The notes beneath the pieces are model-generated. The model was not told where the DNA came from. It saw nothing but the letters and a program-made list of their open reading frames with translations, and did no database searches. A DNA stretch of 27,167 nt from a virus, in IMG/VR virus record IMGVR_UViG_3300003323_000766, positions 1-27,167 of that record, one strand, 5' to 3'. Below are positions 21,838 through 27,167 of the stretch, in pieces. The position numbers and the translations under genes were made by a program. Every line of letters starts with the position of its first letter. Positions within the stretch are counted from its first letter, which is position 1.

Positions 21838-21991
21838 TCTTCACCTCTGCTTTCTTTATATCTTCCTCATCAACCACTATCCCAGCTCCGCTTTCAAGCC
21901 TTACCGCATAAAGACTATCATCGTGATAAATACGATGACTAATAATTCCGGAAATAATAACTCTGTCGCTGGCCTTAAATTTATTTTTCAT
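21827..21991 (-). CDS. Small SH3-barrel-like protein, 54 residues
   Basis: An ATG behind GAGGAGAAGAA begins a product with 'FKASDRVIISGIISHRIY', 'SLYAVRLESGAGIVVDE' and 'DIKKAE'. The strand pattern and final D-I-K-K resemble the downstream barrel-like proteins. It overlaps the membrane-protein gene by 11 bases and the upstream gene by four. Confidence 0.55.
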   Translation of the reverse strand: MKNKFKASDRVIISGIISHRIYHDDSLYAVRLESGAGIVVDEEDIKKAEVKNEV

Positions 21992-22140
21992 TTCTTCTCC
22001 TCAATACTCAATTCTTTAACAGCCTCTTTGGCGCACTCCAAGCAAATCCCCGTCGCCCTAAAATAAAGAAGCAAATTATCTCTATAACAAAAATTACAAC
22101 TAAAATATTCGGATGGCTGCTGAATACATATAATGCTCAT
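21988..22140 (-). CDS. Small zinc-ribbon protein, 50 residues
   Basis: The product carries FSCNFCYRD and GICLECAKE, two CxxC pairs 15 residues apart, a classic small zinc ribbon or knuckle, with a short charged helix after it. Its ATG overlaps the replication-protein stop as ATGA. Such mini-proteins may bind host transcription or translation proteins, but this is not shown. Confidence 0.65.
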   Translation of the reverse strand: MSIICIQQPSEYFSCNFCYRDNLLLYFRATGICLECAKEAVKELSIEEKK

Positions 22141-23384
22141 TTCTTGTCCTCACTTAAAAACAACTCAACAAATTTTTCCTTAGCCTTCTCATTACCTAAA
22201 AAGTCTTCTAACTTTTCCGGAAGCTGATTTCGCAATTCCGGATTATCAAAAATATACTTCGTCTTACAGGGTTTCATTTCTGCAATTCTCCAATTCTTAG
22301 AAATCCAATACACCACATCTTCCCATGCCTTCTCTGCGGACTCTTTTTTGCTATTTATTTCTTTTTGGCGAATACCCGCAAAATCTCTCAAAATTTTAAC
22401 TTTCGGGAATTTCCCGTCCTTTGCCTCGGCTTTTTGATGAAAATCGAAAATAGCCCCTTCAATGGCCGCCAAATCATATGTTTTTAGTGATTCATGGTAT
22501 AAATTCAACTGTTCTAAACATAATTCAACGCCACATTGCAATTCTGCTTTCTTCATTATTTCCAAAAATGCGATTGATTTTGGCTCTGAATTAATCTCAA
22601 GAAACTCGGTGTATTTATCTTTTTTGGTAAAATATTTTTTAGCAATGGCTATAAATTTCTCAACGGTATCAGCATTTTTGAAAATTAAAGAAACGGCGGT
22701 ATGAAAATGCTCAGTATAAAATGGGCTGAGAGAACACCCATCAATCGCAAGTTTTAAGTCATCCACGGAATAACCAAGGCGAAGCATTTTTGCAATCGAT
22801 GCGCCTCTTGTTTCATCTAAAACAGAGTAAGCCGAGGAATCGTTTCCTGCAAAAACCTCAGTCCAGTGCATAAACACATCGGATATTTGCGTATTTATGT
22901 TTTCGTCTATCTCCTTTCTTTCTGATATTGTAGAAAGTTCTTTATTTAAATTATTTTCTTTAGATAAAGAACTAGATATAGATAGGTCTTGTTTTTGTAC
23001 AGACAAAGTACGTACTTTTTCGCCCTCTTCTCTAGCTTTCCTAAAAGCATATTGGTCTCTATGTTTCAATATGTTAGGGCAATCTATAGTCAGCATTTCA
23101 ACGCCTCTATTTTCATAGAATTTCAGAAAAAATTTTTCTTTTTCTTGCAAAAATTTTAAAATTTCTCGGAATTTTTTCCGCGAAACCAAACAAAACTTAG
23201 CCCATTCGCTTATAGAAAATGTTGCCGAACTGTGGCTCCAGGAGTTTTTACCCTCGCCTATTCCTGCTGATATTTTCTCAAGAATAATGAAATAAGTGGC
23301 GTAACCTTCTGCGCCATAAATCGACTTTAATTCGGATATGGTTTCTTTTTCGCTAGCATTTGATTTGTGCATAAAATACTTCAC
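22137..23384 (-). CDS. Putative replication initiator, Lin1244/DUF4373-type N-terminus
   Basis: GTG at 23384 was chosen because 'VKYFMHKSNASE' matches the usual DUF4373 start (MKxFxHDSNA), although an ATG at 23393 is also open. The 415-residue product has 'IYGAEGYATYFIILEKI' (about 25-42), the family's helix pair, followed by a winged-helix part with 'LVSRKKFREILKFL'. The C-terminal half has helical segments, with 'AEKAWEDVVYWISKNW' and 'YIFDNPELRNQL' resembling regions in phage replication proteins that precede loader genes. It is the first gene of the leftward early operon. It would bind the origin and recruit the host helicase. There is no helicase motif in it. Confidence 0.65.
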   Translation of the reverse strand: MKYFMHKSNASEKETISELKSIYGAEGYATYFIILEKISAGIGEGKNSWSHSSATFSISEWAKFCLVSRKKFREILKFLQEKEKFFLKFYENRGVEMLTIDCPNILKHRDQYAFRKAREEGEKVRTLSVQKQDLSISSSLSKENNLNKELSTISERKEIDENINTQISDVFMHWTEVFAGNDSSAYSVLDETRGASIAKMLRLGYSVDDLKLAIDGCSLSPFYTEHFHTAVSLIFKNADTVEKFIAIAKKYFTKKDKYTEFLEINSEPKSIAFLEIMKKAELQCGVELCLEQLNLYHESLKTYDLAAIEGAIFDFHQKAEAKDGKFPKVKILRDFAGIRQKEINSKKESAEKAWEDVVYWISKNWRIAEMKPCKTKYIFDNPELRNQLPEKLEDFLGNEKAKEKFVELFLSEDKK

Positions 23385-23418
23385 TGCGAGCATCCCAGCG
23401 GTTTATTTGATTTTTTAA

Positions 23419-23447
23419 AGTATAGTCGGGTTTACATTAAATAGCAA
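23419..23447 (-). promoter_or_regulatory. Leftward early promoter
   Basis: On the minus strand TTGCTA (23447-23442), 17 bases, then TATACT (23424-23419) reads into the replication-protein gene. The -10 region AAGTATAGTC differs by one base from the AGTATACT motif in the facing promoters, so the same regulator may act on all three. Confidence 0.65.
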
Positions 23448-23462
23448 TAGATATTTCTTTGA

Positions 23463-23491
23463 TTGAAAAAAAAGGTAAAATCCAGTATACT
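23463..23491 (+). promoter_or_regulatory. Rightward promoter for the first XRE gene
   Basis: TTGAAA (23463-23468), 17 bases, TATACT (23486-23491). The -10 lies in the palindrome AGTATACT (23484-23491). The ATG follows 18 bases later without a clear ribosome site. It faces away from the leftward early promoter, giving a divergent control region of about 100 bases. Confidence 0.7.
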
Positions 23492-23509
23492 AAATAATAA
23501 TATAAGCAA

Positions 23510-23734
23510 ATGAATCAAAAAATGAGAAAAAAAGCAGTAGGTTTTGGTGAAAGACTTAGAAAGCTCAGGATAGCTAAAGGCCAGACACAACAAGAAGCCG
23601 CAAATAGCATCAAAACAACCCGCGTTATGTGGAATAGATACGAAAAAAAGAACGCTATACCTTCTGGCGAGAACTTGGCCGCTATTTCAGCCTCTTATAA
23701 TGTCTCTATAAATTATCTTCTTTACGGGATATAA
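23510..23734 (+). CDS. XRE/Cro-family regulator
   Basis: The 74-residue product holds one HTH domain: 'FGERLRKLRIAKGQTQQEAA' (about 12-31), recognition helix around 'TTRVMWNRYEKKNAIPS' and a closing 'LAAISASYNVSINYLLYGI'. The spacing and the N-Y-L-L-Y-G end are typical of phage Cro/repressor-type proteins. A second ATG (codon 5) could also serve. It lies in the divergent control region. A likely role is to bind the AGTATACT sites, acting like Cro or CI on early genes. Confidence 0.8.
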   Translation: MNQKMRKKAVGFGERLRKLRIAKGQTQQEAANSIKTTRVMWNRYEKKNAIPSGENLAAISASYNVSINYLLYGI

Positions 23735-23751
23735 CCCCTGGGTTACATTTT
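23732..23751 (+). terminator. Weak terminator-like hairpin after the first XRE gene
   Basis: TAACCC and GGGTTA form a perfect inverted repeat overlapping the stop codon, then CATTTT. The central CT leaves a tight loop, so the effective stem is TAACC/GGTTA with a 4-base loop. The short U-run suggests partial termination before the second XRE promoter. Confidence 0.4.
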
Positions 23752-23776
23752 AAAATAAAAATATTTAAATATTTCC

Positions 23777-23805
23777 TTGACAAATGATGTATACTCAAGT
23801 ATACT
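23777..23805 (+). promoter_or_regulatory. Promoter with twin GTATAC operator for the second XRE gene
   Basis: TTGACA (23777-23782), 17 bases, TATACT (23800-23805). The inverted repeat GTATACT-CA-AGTATAC (23789-23804) lies in the spacer and over the -10. Two GTATAC cores are nine bases apart, so a repressor could bind twice. The downstream ATG at 23813 leaves only seven bases after the -10. Confidence 0.75.
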
Positions 23806-23812
23806 TACAAAT

Positions 23813-24037
23813 ATGGAAGCTACAAAAAACCAGGTTGGATTAAGAATTAAGGTGCTGAGAGAGGGGAGACGCATGTCCCGGTCAGATTTGGCGAAAAAAA
23901 TGGATGTGAGTGATTGCGCCGTTTGTTACTGGGAAGCGGGGAAAAGAAAGCCTAGCTTAAGAAGCGCTAGGCTTCTTTCCAGGATTTTTCACGTATCAGT
24001 TGCATTTATATATGCAGAAGAAGGGGGGTTTATATGA
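23813..24037 (+). CDS. XRE-family regulator, probably from a leaderless mRNA
   Basis: The ATG at 23813 was chosen because the longer open frame starts within the promoter's -35. The 74-residue product is a single HTH domain: 'VGLRIKVLREGRRMSRSDLA' (about 8-27), 'VSDCAVCYWEAGKRKPS' for the recognition helix and the closing 'LLSRIFHVSVAFIYAEE'. The predicted transcription start falls at or next to the ATG, as for lambda cI from pRM, so translation may begin without a ribosome site. The overlapping operator suggests self-control. Confidence 0.78.
   Translation: MEATKNQVGLRIKVLREGRRMSRSDLAKKMDVSDCAVCYWEAGKRKPSLRSARLLSRIFHVSVAFIYAEEGGFI
23948..23974 (+). repeat. Inverted repeat inside the second XRE gene
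   Basis: AAGCCTAGC and GCTAGGCTT are perfect 9-bp arms around a 9-base loop, in the codons after the recognition helix. It would form a stable RNA hairpin. No U-tract follows, so it is not a normal terminator. Confidence 0.5.
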
Positions 24038-24288
24038 TGAGCGCATATAACTTTTACGAAAGAAATAAAAAGACAATTGATGTGTTGCATACATGGTCTT
24101 TAGAGACGCTAATAGGTTGCAGACTAGAAGTTATTAGGGCGATGCAAGAATTCGATCCACCTGGCGATCCAGAGGAATATAAAGAATTTTTGACTTGCGC
24201 AAAAAAAGAGTTTGAGAAGCACATTAAGTTAAAAACACAACAACAACGTAGCACGGAGGAGGCAAAGTATGAAGAGTCTGTCATTTAG
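24034..24288 (+). CDS. Small helical protein, unknown
   Basis: The start overlaps the XRE stop (ATGATG), behind a G-rich site. The 84-residue product is helical and charged, with 'SLETLIGCRLEVIRAMQEF' and a Lys/Gln-rich C-terminus. The neighbouring XRE and unknown genes suggest an early or control function. No family was recognised. Confidence 0.6.
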   Translation: MMSAYNFYERNKKTIDVLHTWSLETLIGCRLEVIRAMQEFDPPGDPEEYKEFLTCAKKEFEKHIKLKTQQQRSTEEAKYEESVI

Positions 24289-24691
24289 AGAAATATTGAC
24301 GCATAGTTTTTCTCATCAATATCCTGAGACCGCGGAAAAGATGCGCGACCTGTCTTGGGAATATCATTATCTGGCATGGGAAGAAGTTCCTATGAATCGC
24401 AAAAAAGATGTTTATCGCGCCTTTTCTTATGAGGCAATAGACGGTGAAGATTATTTTTTTGATAAAACAACGCGTGATGATTTTGGGACGGTTTTCTCAA
24501 GTGTTAATTTGGAATCTCCCAAAAGAATAGATGACGAAGTCATTATTAATTTTGGGAAAGCCATTATTAAAAGATTTATGCGTAACTCTAATAATACGCT
24601 CGATATGATTTTTGAGGAGCAAAAGCCATCACTTCAAGAGCTTGCGGAAATCAAAGCTGATGAAACTGACCAAAGGAGAATATATGGATAG
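24269..24691 (+). CDS. Unknown early protein, 140 residues
   Basis: GGAGG lies nine bases before the ATG. The product contains several Trp/Tyr residues in 'LSWEYHYLAWEEV', an Asp/Glu-rich middle and a C-terminal 'SLQELAEIKADETDQRR'. No catalytic residues or metal sites stand out. It overlaps the next gene by eight bases. Confidence 0.6.
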   Translation: MKSLSFREILTHSFSHQYPETAEKMRDLSWEYHYLAWEEVPMNRKKDVYRAFSYEAIDGEDYFFDKTTRDDFGTVFSSVNLESPKRIDDEVIINFGKAIIKRFMRNSNNTLDMIFEEQKPSLQELAEIKADETDQRRIYG

Positions 24692-24968
24692 AACTTATAT
24701 CAGAGATCGTCATTTAAAAAGAAGCTATTTTATTACAGGTAAATATAAAGAATATTTAAAGAATAACACGAAGCATATTGATGATGATGTGTATGTCAAG
24801 TGGGTTAACTTGATTCAAATAGCTCTAATGTTTTACGGGTTGTGTGCTCTCGGAAAGCTGGGATATAGGTTGAAAAAATATCGCGCCAGAAGAGAGGTTG
24901 AGCGATTTGAAGAAAGGCATCGTGTTTATACGGGGATTTTTGAGCAAGCAGAGAGGATGTTTTTATGA
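24684..24968 (+). CDS. Unknown protein with one hydrophobic helix, copy A of a duplicated pair
   Basis: AAGGAG lies seven bases before the ATG at 24684; an open frame upstream overlaps the previous gene and was rejected. The product (94 residues) has a basic N-terminus, a hydrophobic helix (WVNLIQIALMFYGLCALGKL, near 44-63) and a C-terminus 'RFEERHRVYTGIFEQAERMF'. The C-terminal half is clearly related to the product of 25185-25352. The gene after it is likewise related to the one after that copy. Confidence 0.65.
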   Translation: MDRTYIRDRHLKRSYFITGKYKEYLKNNTKHIDDDVYVKWVNLIQIALMFYGLCALGKLGYRLKKYRARREVERFEERHRVYTGIFEQAERMFL

Positions 24969-25195
24969 CAGATTTTGAAAAGTTAAAAGTAGAAAGATTT
25001 TTGAAAGATTATAACGAGCTGGCCAGGAAGCATGGAATGTATATAAGCCCGAAATTAAAAGACTATAGGCCAAACCACCAGATTGCGGCTTTGGAGTGTG
25101 CTGTAAAAAACTCAGCGTTGTCTACAGATAGAATTGACATTGGTCTCATTCTTGAGAATGGGGAGTGGATTATGGAGGTGAAAAATGAAAAATAA
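24965..25195 (+). CDS. Unknown protein, second member of the duplicated pair, copy A
   Basis: Its ATG overlaps the upstream stop as ATGA. The 76-residue product has 'VERFLKDYNELARKHGMYIS', matched in copy B by 'IAFLEEYNRLVKKYGFCIYIS' (split after YGF), then an unrelated tail ending WIMEVKNEK. No function was recognised. Confidence 0.6.
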   Translation: MTDFEKLKVERFLKDYNELARKHGMYISPKLKDYRPNHQIAALECAVKNSALSTDRIDIGLILENGEWIMEVKNEK

Positions 25196-25352
25196 ACTAC
25201 GGTTAGCGTTGATATTTTATAGTTTATGCGCGGCTGGAAAGCTTGGATATTTTCATAAGAAATATAAAGCAAGAGACCATGTTATAAAATTTGAAGACCG
25301 GCATCGAATAAGCACCGGTATTTTTAAAACAGCAGAGAGGATGTTTTTATGA
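25185..25352 (+). CDS. Unknown protein, copy B of the hydrophobic-helix gene
   Basis: GGAGG stands before the ATG at 25185, which overlaps the previous gene by 11 bases. The 55-residue product reads 'LALIFYSLCAAGKLGY', then 'KYKARDHVIKFEDRHR' and 'STGIFKTAERMFL'. Copy A has IALMFYGLCALGKLGY, KYRARREVERFEERHR and YTGIFEQAERMFL at the same places. It lacks the 40-residue N-terminal part of copy A. Confidence 0.68.
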   Translation: MKNKLRLALIFYSLCAAGKLGYFHKKYKARDHVIKFEDRHRISTGIFKTAERMFL

Positions 25353-25549
25353 GCGCTATTGCATTTCTCGAAGAATACAATCGACTTGTAAAAAAATATG
25401 GTTTTTGCATTTATATTAGCCGAAATTATTGTACAGAGGTAGAAATAAAGAGGATGTCGGATAATGCTTGGGTGTGTGATTTATATGAAAACATTAATAA
25501 CTTTGAGCCAATGAAAACAGGAGAATTATATGATCAAGAGCAAGATTAA
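25349..25549 (+). CDS. Unknown protein, copy B of the second pair member
   Basis: ATGA overlap with the previous stop. The first 24 residues match the copy A gene at 24965-25195; the rest (SRNYCTEVEIKRMSDNAWV onward) is different. It is 66 residues long and has an acidic C-terminus (ELYDQEQD). The function is unknown. Confidence 0.6.
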   Translation: MSAIAFLEEYNRLVKKYGFCIYISRNYCTEVEIKRMSDNAWVCDLYENINNFEPMKTGELYDQEQD

Positions 25550-25631
25550 ATCATTTTTATTTTTCATTCTATTCGGCATTAAAAAAGATGACCGAATGAT
25601 GAAAGATTATTTGGGATTAACACAACAATAA
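25530..25631 (+). CDS. Very small hydrophobic peptide, 33 residues
   Basis: GGAG lies seven bases before the ATG. The product begins MIKSKIKSFLFFILFGIKK and ends DYLGLTQQ: one hydrophobic helix flanked by Lys. It overlaps the previous gene. The start signals make it plausible, but length alone cannot exclude chance. Confidence 0.4.
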   Translation: MIKSKIKSFLFFILFGIKKDDRMMKDYLGLTQQ

Positions 25632-25700
25632 AAGTTTATGGGGGAAGTGCAGGAAATGCGCTCTTGACGGCCGTCAAACCCCCGCCAATTAACACAACAA
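25616..25700 (+). promoter_or_regulatory. Palindrome and possible three-way junction before the recombinase gene
   Basis: ATTAACACAACAA occurs at 25616-25628 and again at 25688-25700. Between them lies the perfect 14-base palindrome TTGACGGCCGTCAA (25664-25677). GGGGG (25640-25644) can pair with CCCCC (25679-25683) around it, and GTGC with GCGC in the remaining arm. This would make a three-arm RNA structure, or alternatively a protein-binding palindrome. It lies in the leader of the recombinase gene at 25714. Confidence 0.5.
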
Positions 25701-25713
25701 CAATGAGGTAAGT

Positions 25714-26571
25714 ATGACAACAACATCATTACAAGTAAATAATGATAAAAAGGATATGGTCACGCATGAGCCAGATGCTATCAATCGCGAGATTATAGAA
25801 AAACTAGTGCTAGAGGGTGACTTATCTAAAATGTCTCAAAAGCAAAAAGTCGACTATTATGTTGGATTTTGTCAACGCCTTGGAATGGATCCCGCAACGA
25901 AACCATTTATGCTTCTGAAATTAAACGGAAAGGAATCACTTTACTGTGACCGCTCTGGTGCCGCTCAATTAAATAAGATTTACAACATATCTCATACGTG
26001 CGTTGGCAGAGAAAAGATAGGAGATTCATATGTCGTGACCATGCGGGCAAGCGACAAGAATCATTACACTGAATCTACGGGTGTCGTTTATATCGGAAGC
26101 CTAAAGGGAGATGCATTATCTAATGCCATGATGAAGGCAGAAACAAAAGCCAAAAGACGCTCTACGCTGGATTTGGTTGGTTTAGGCATTTTAGATGAAT
26201 CAGAGATTGGCTCTATTAAAGGGGCTACCATAAAATCAATTGATGAAGACATTTCAGATAATAATATTATTTCAATAAAAGAATCAAAAGAAAGCGTTTC
26301 TCACAAAATTCCTGTTGGAAATAGCGTGACGAACGATCCAATATTATTTGAAGCAATGAGCAAAGATATCGACGGCGTTATTGAAAAAATATCAAGATGT
26401 TCAACATTAGAATGCCTTAAAGAAACATTTGGGGTTGCTTATAAATCCAATCTTAAGAATCATCCGCGCTTCTCTGAAATTGAGAAAAAGAAGGATGAAA
26501 TCAAAGAATTTATTTTAGATGCCCAAAAAAAACTTAACGACAAAATGAACTCGGAGGACGTACAACAATGA
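25714..26571 (+). CDS. Putative single-strand DNA annealing (recombination) protein
   Basis: The 285-residue product has 'VDYYVGFCQRLGMDPATKPF', then 'YCDRSGAAQLNKIYNIS', and 'LSNAMMKAETKAKRRSTLDL' followed by 'VGLGILDESEIG'. The last run (Lys/Ala/Arg with N-A-M-x-K-A-E-T-K-A-x-R-R) is the usual core of phage RecT/Erf-like annealing proteins. These join complementary single strands in phage recombination. GAGG lies before the ATG. It is followed by a tiny gene, a zinc-binding protein and a Gp157-family gene, neighbours often seen with annealing proteins. A DNA-binding role is likely, but the exact family is not certain. Confidence 0.65.
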   Translation: MTTTSLQVNNDKKDMVTHEPDAINREIIEKLVLEGDLSKMSQKQKVDYYVGFCQRLGMDPATKPFMLLKLNGKESLYCDRSGAAQLNKIYNISHTCVGREKIGDSYVVTMRASDKNHYTESTGVVYIGSLKGDALSNAMMKAETKAKRRSTLDLVGLGILDESEIGSIKGATIKSIDEDISDNNIISIKESKESVSHKIPVGNSVTNDPILFEAMSKDIDGVIEKISRCSTLECLKETFGVAYKSNLKNHPRFSEIEKKKDEIKEFILDAQKKLNDKMNSEDVQQ

Positions 26572-26705
26572 TAAAAGTTAACTGGAGCGGTAAAGACGAA
26601 TATATTACCGAAAAAGATTACGCAACTTGGATGGATGAAGAAAACTTGAGGCAACAACATATGTGGGCACAGGCATCTTGTGATGAGGAAGGCTGTAATG
26701 AGTGA
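26568..26705 (+). CDS. Small acidic protein, 45 residues
   Basis: It starts as an ATGA overlap with the recombinase stop and overlaps the next ATG. The product begins MIKVNWSGKDEYITEKDYA and ends SCDEEGCNE. GGAGG lies farther upstream (about 11 bases). Its function is unknown. Confidence 0.5.
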   Translation: MIKVNWSGKDEYITEKDYATWMDEENLRQQHMWAQASCDEEGCNE

Positions 26706-27012
26706 AGAAAAATATAAATGTGAGTGCGGCTGCGAATATGAAGGAACCTACAAAGAAACTTTTGATGTTGTTTTCAAAGCCCTAGAAGAACAAAAAAATC
26801 AAATTAATTTAATAGGGCTAACATGCTCCAAGATAATTAAAGATATTATGGAGCTAAGAAAACAAGGCGACCCAACAAATAATAGCCCTGCAATTATTAT
26901 TGATTCTTTGTGCGATGACATTAAGGTCATTAATGATCGACTCGATAGGCTTGAAGGAAAGAACAATCCTCAGGTTATGGTTTGTTATGATAAAGATGTT
27001 AAACCGGTTTAG
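26698..27012 (+). CDS. Zinc-binding and coiled-coil protein, unknown
   Basis: The ATG at 26698 follows GAGGAA; an in-frame ATG at 26680 is less well placed. The 104-residue product begins with a Cys cluster (KCECGCEYEG). It has a helix with paired Gln/Asn/Leu (VVFKALEEQKNQINLIG) and ends in an acidic coiled segment 'DDIKVINDRLDRLEGK'. No family was recognised. It may be an accessory factor of the recombinase. Confidence 0.6.
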   Translation: MSEEKYKCECGCEYEGTYKETFDVVFKALEEQKNQINLIGLTCSKIIKDIMELRKQGDPTNNSPAIIIDSLCDDIKVINDRLDRLEGKNNPQVMVCYDKDVKPV

Positions 27013-27031
27013 ATAGCGCTAGGATTAAAAA

Positions 27032-27167
27032 ATGAACATATATCAAGTAACTGAACAATTGCAACTCGCTATCGATAATTTAGACATGAATAGCGAATTT
27101 ATAGATGAAAAGGTATTTAACGATACAATGGAAGGATTGCGGGGCGAGCTTGAGCTTCGACATAAAG
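27032..27167 (+). CDS. Gp157-family protein, start only
   Basis: An ATG behind AGGA begins 'MNIYQVTEQLQLAIDNL', with 'VFNDTMEGLRGELELRHK' to the window edge. This matches the pattern of siphovirus Gp157 proteins (xLYELTEEYxxLLE.. then ..FxDTLEGIEGELExK). They are helical proteins found beside phage recombination genes, and some family members are linked to phage resistance. The gene continues beyond the window. Confidence 0.75.
   Translation, partial: MNIYQVTEQLQLAIDNLDMNSEFIDEKVFNDTMEGLRGELELRHK

Noticed and set aside
22137-23384. Lambda-style iterons inside the replication-protein gene
   Set aside because: The A+T-rich part near 23100-23180 has no regular repeated unit; the DnaA array at 14.7 kb is a better origin candidate.
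23777-23812. A longer form of the second XRE protein from the TTG at 23777
   Set aside because: That TTG is the -35 of the promoter; the HTH family starts fit the ATG at 23813.
1-27167. CRISPR arrays, tRNA genes, insertion sequences or attachment sites
   Set aside because: No regularly spaced repeats of CRISPR type, no tRNA cloverleaf, no transposase and no integrase with a core site was seen.

Overview
The window is part of a tailed double-stranded DNA phage or prophage genome with a P22-like (short-tailed, podovirus) virion module. The DNA is A+T rich. Genes are packed tightly, many overlapping by ATGA, and are led by GGAG-type ribosome sites. Promoters fit a sigma70 consensus (TTGACA/TATACT with 17-bp spacing) and there are perfect TTATCCACA DnaA boxes, so a host in the Pseudomonadota is likely. 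The sequence alone does not identify the host further. No integrase, lysis gene, tRNA, insertion sequence or CRISPR array was seen.

Layout. (1) Positions 1-14619, minus strand: late operon. In transcription order it has a small winged-helix-like protein, small terminase, a GroES-like co-chaperonin, large terminase, three small unknown genes, portal, P22 gp10-like stabilisation protein, scaffold, coat, a repeat-rich beta protein, a gp4-like adaptor, a small protein, three ejection-type proteins and the first codons of another gene cut by the window edge. A promoter-like motif at the head of this operon recurs just before the coat gene. (2) 14607-14839: a regulatory hub with divergent promoters, four DnaA boxes spaced exactly 11 bp apart and an A+T-rich tract. 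It is a candidate origin or DnaA-responsive control region. (3) 14840-15301, plus strand: a small unknown gene and a tiny XRE-type regulator. (4) 15327-23384, minus strand: an early/replication operon headed by a replication-initiator-like protein. It is followed by about two dozen small genes: zinc-binding mini-proteins, SH3-barrel-like proteins, small membrane proteins, a PD-(D/E)XK nuclease and a mini release-factor-like protein. (5) 23394-23509: divergent promoters sharing the operator-like motif AGTATACT. (6) 23510-27167, plus strand: two XRE regulators, several unknown small genes including a tandemly duplicated two-gene module, a putative single-strand annealing recombinase, a zinc-binding coiled-coil protein and the start of a Gp157-family gene.

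Working model (inference): the XRE proteins control the divergent early promoters through GTATAC sites. The leftward early operon supplies replication and nucleic-acid functions, and the rightward operon supplies recombination. The hub near 14.7 kb couples late transcription, and perhaps replication, to host DnaA. The co-chaperonin and scaffold help fold and assemble the coat. No gene-free stretch exceeds 300 bases. The longest gaps are 7052-7258, 14641-14839 and 23385-23509, and all three hold regulatory sequence.
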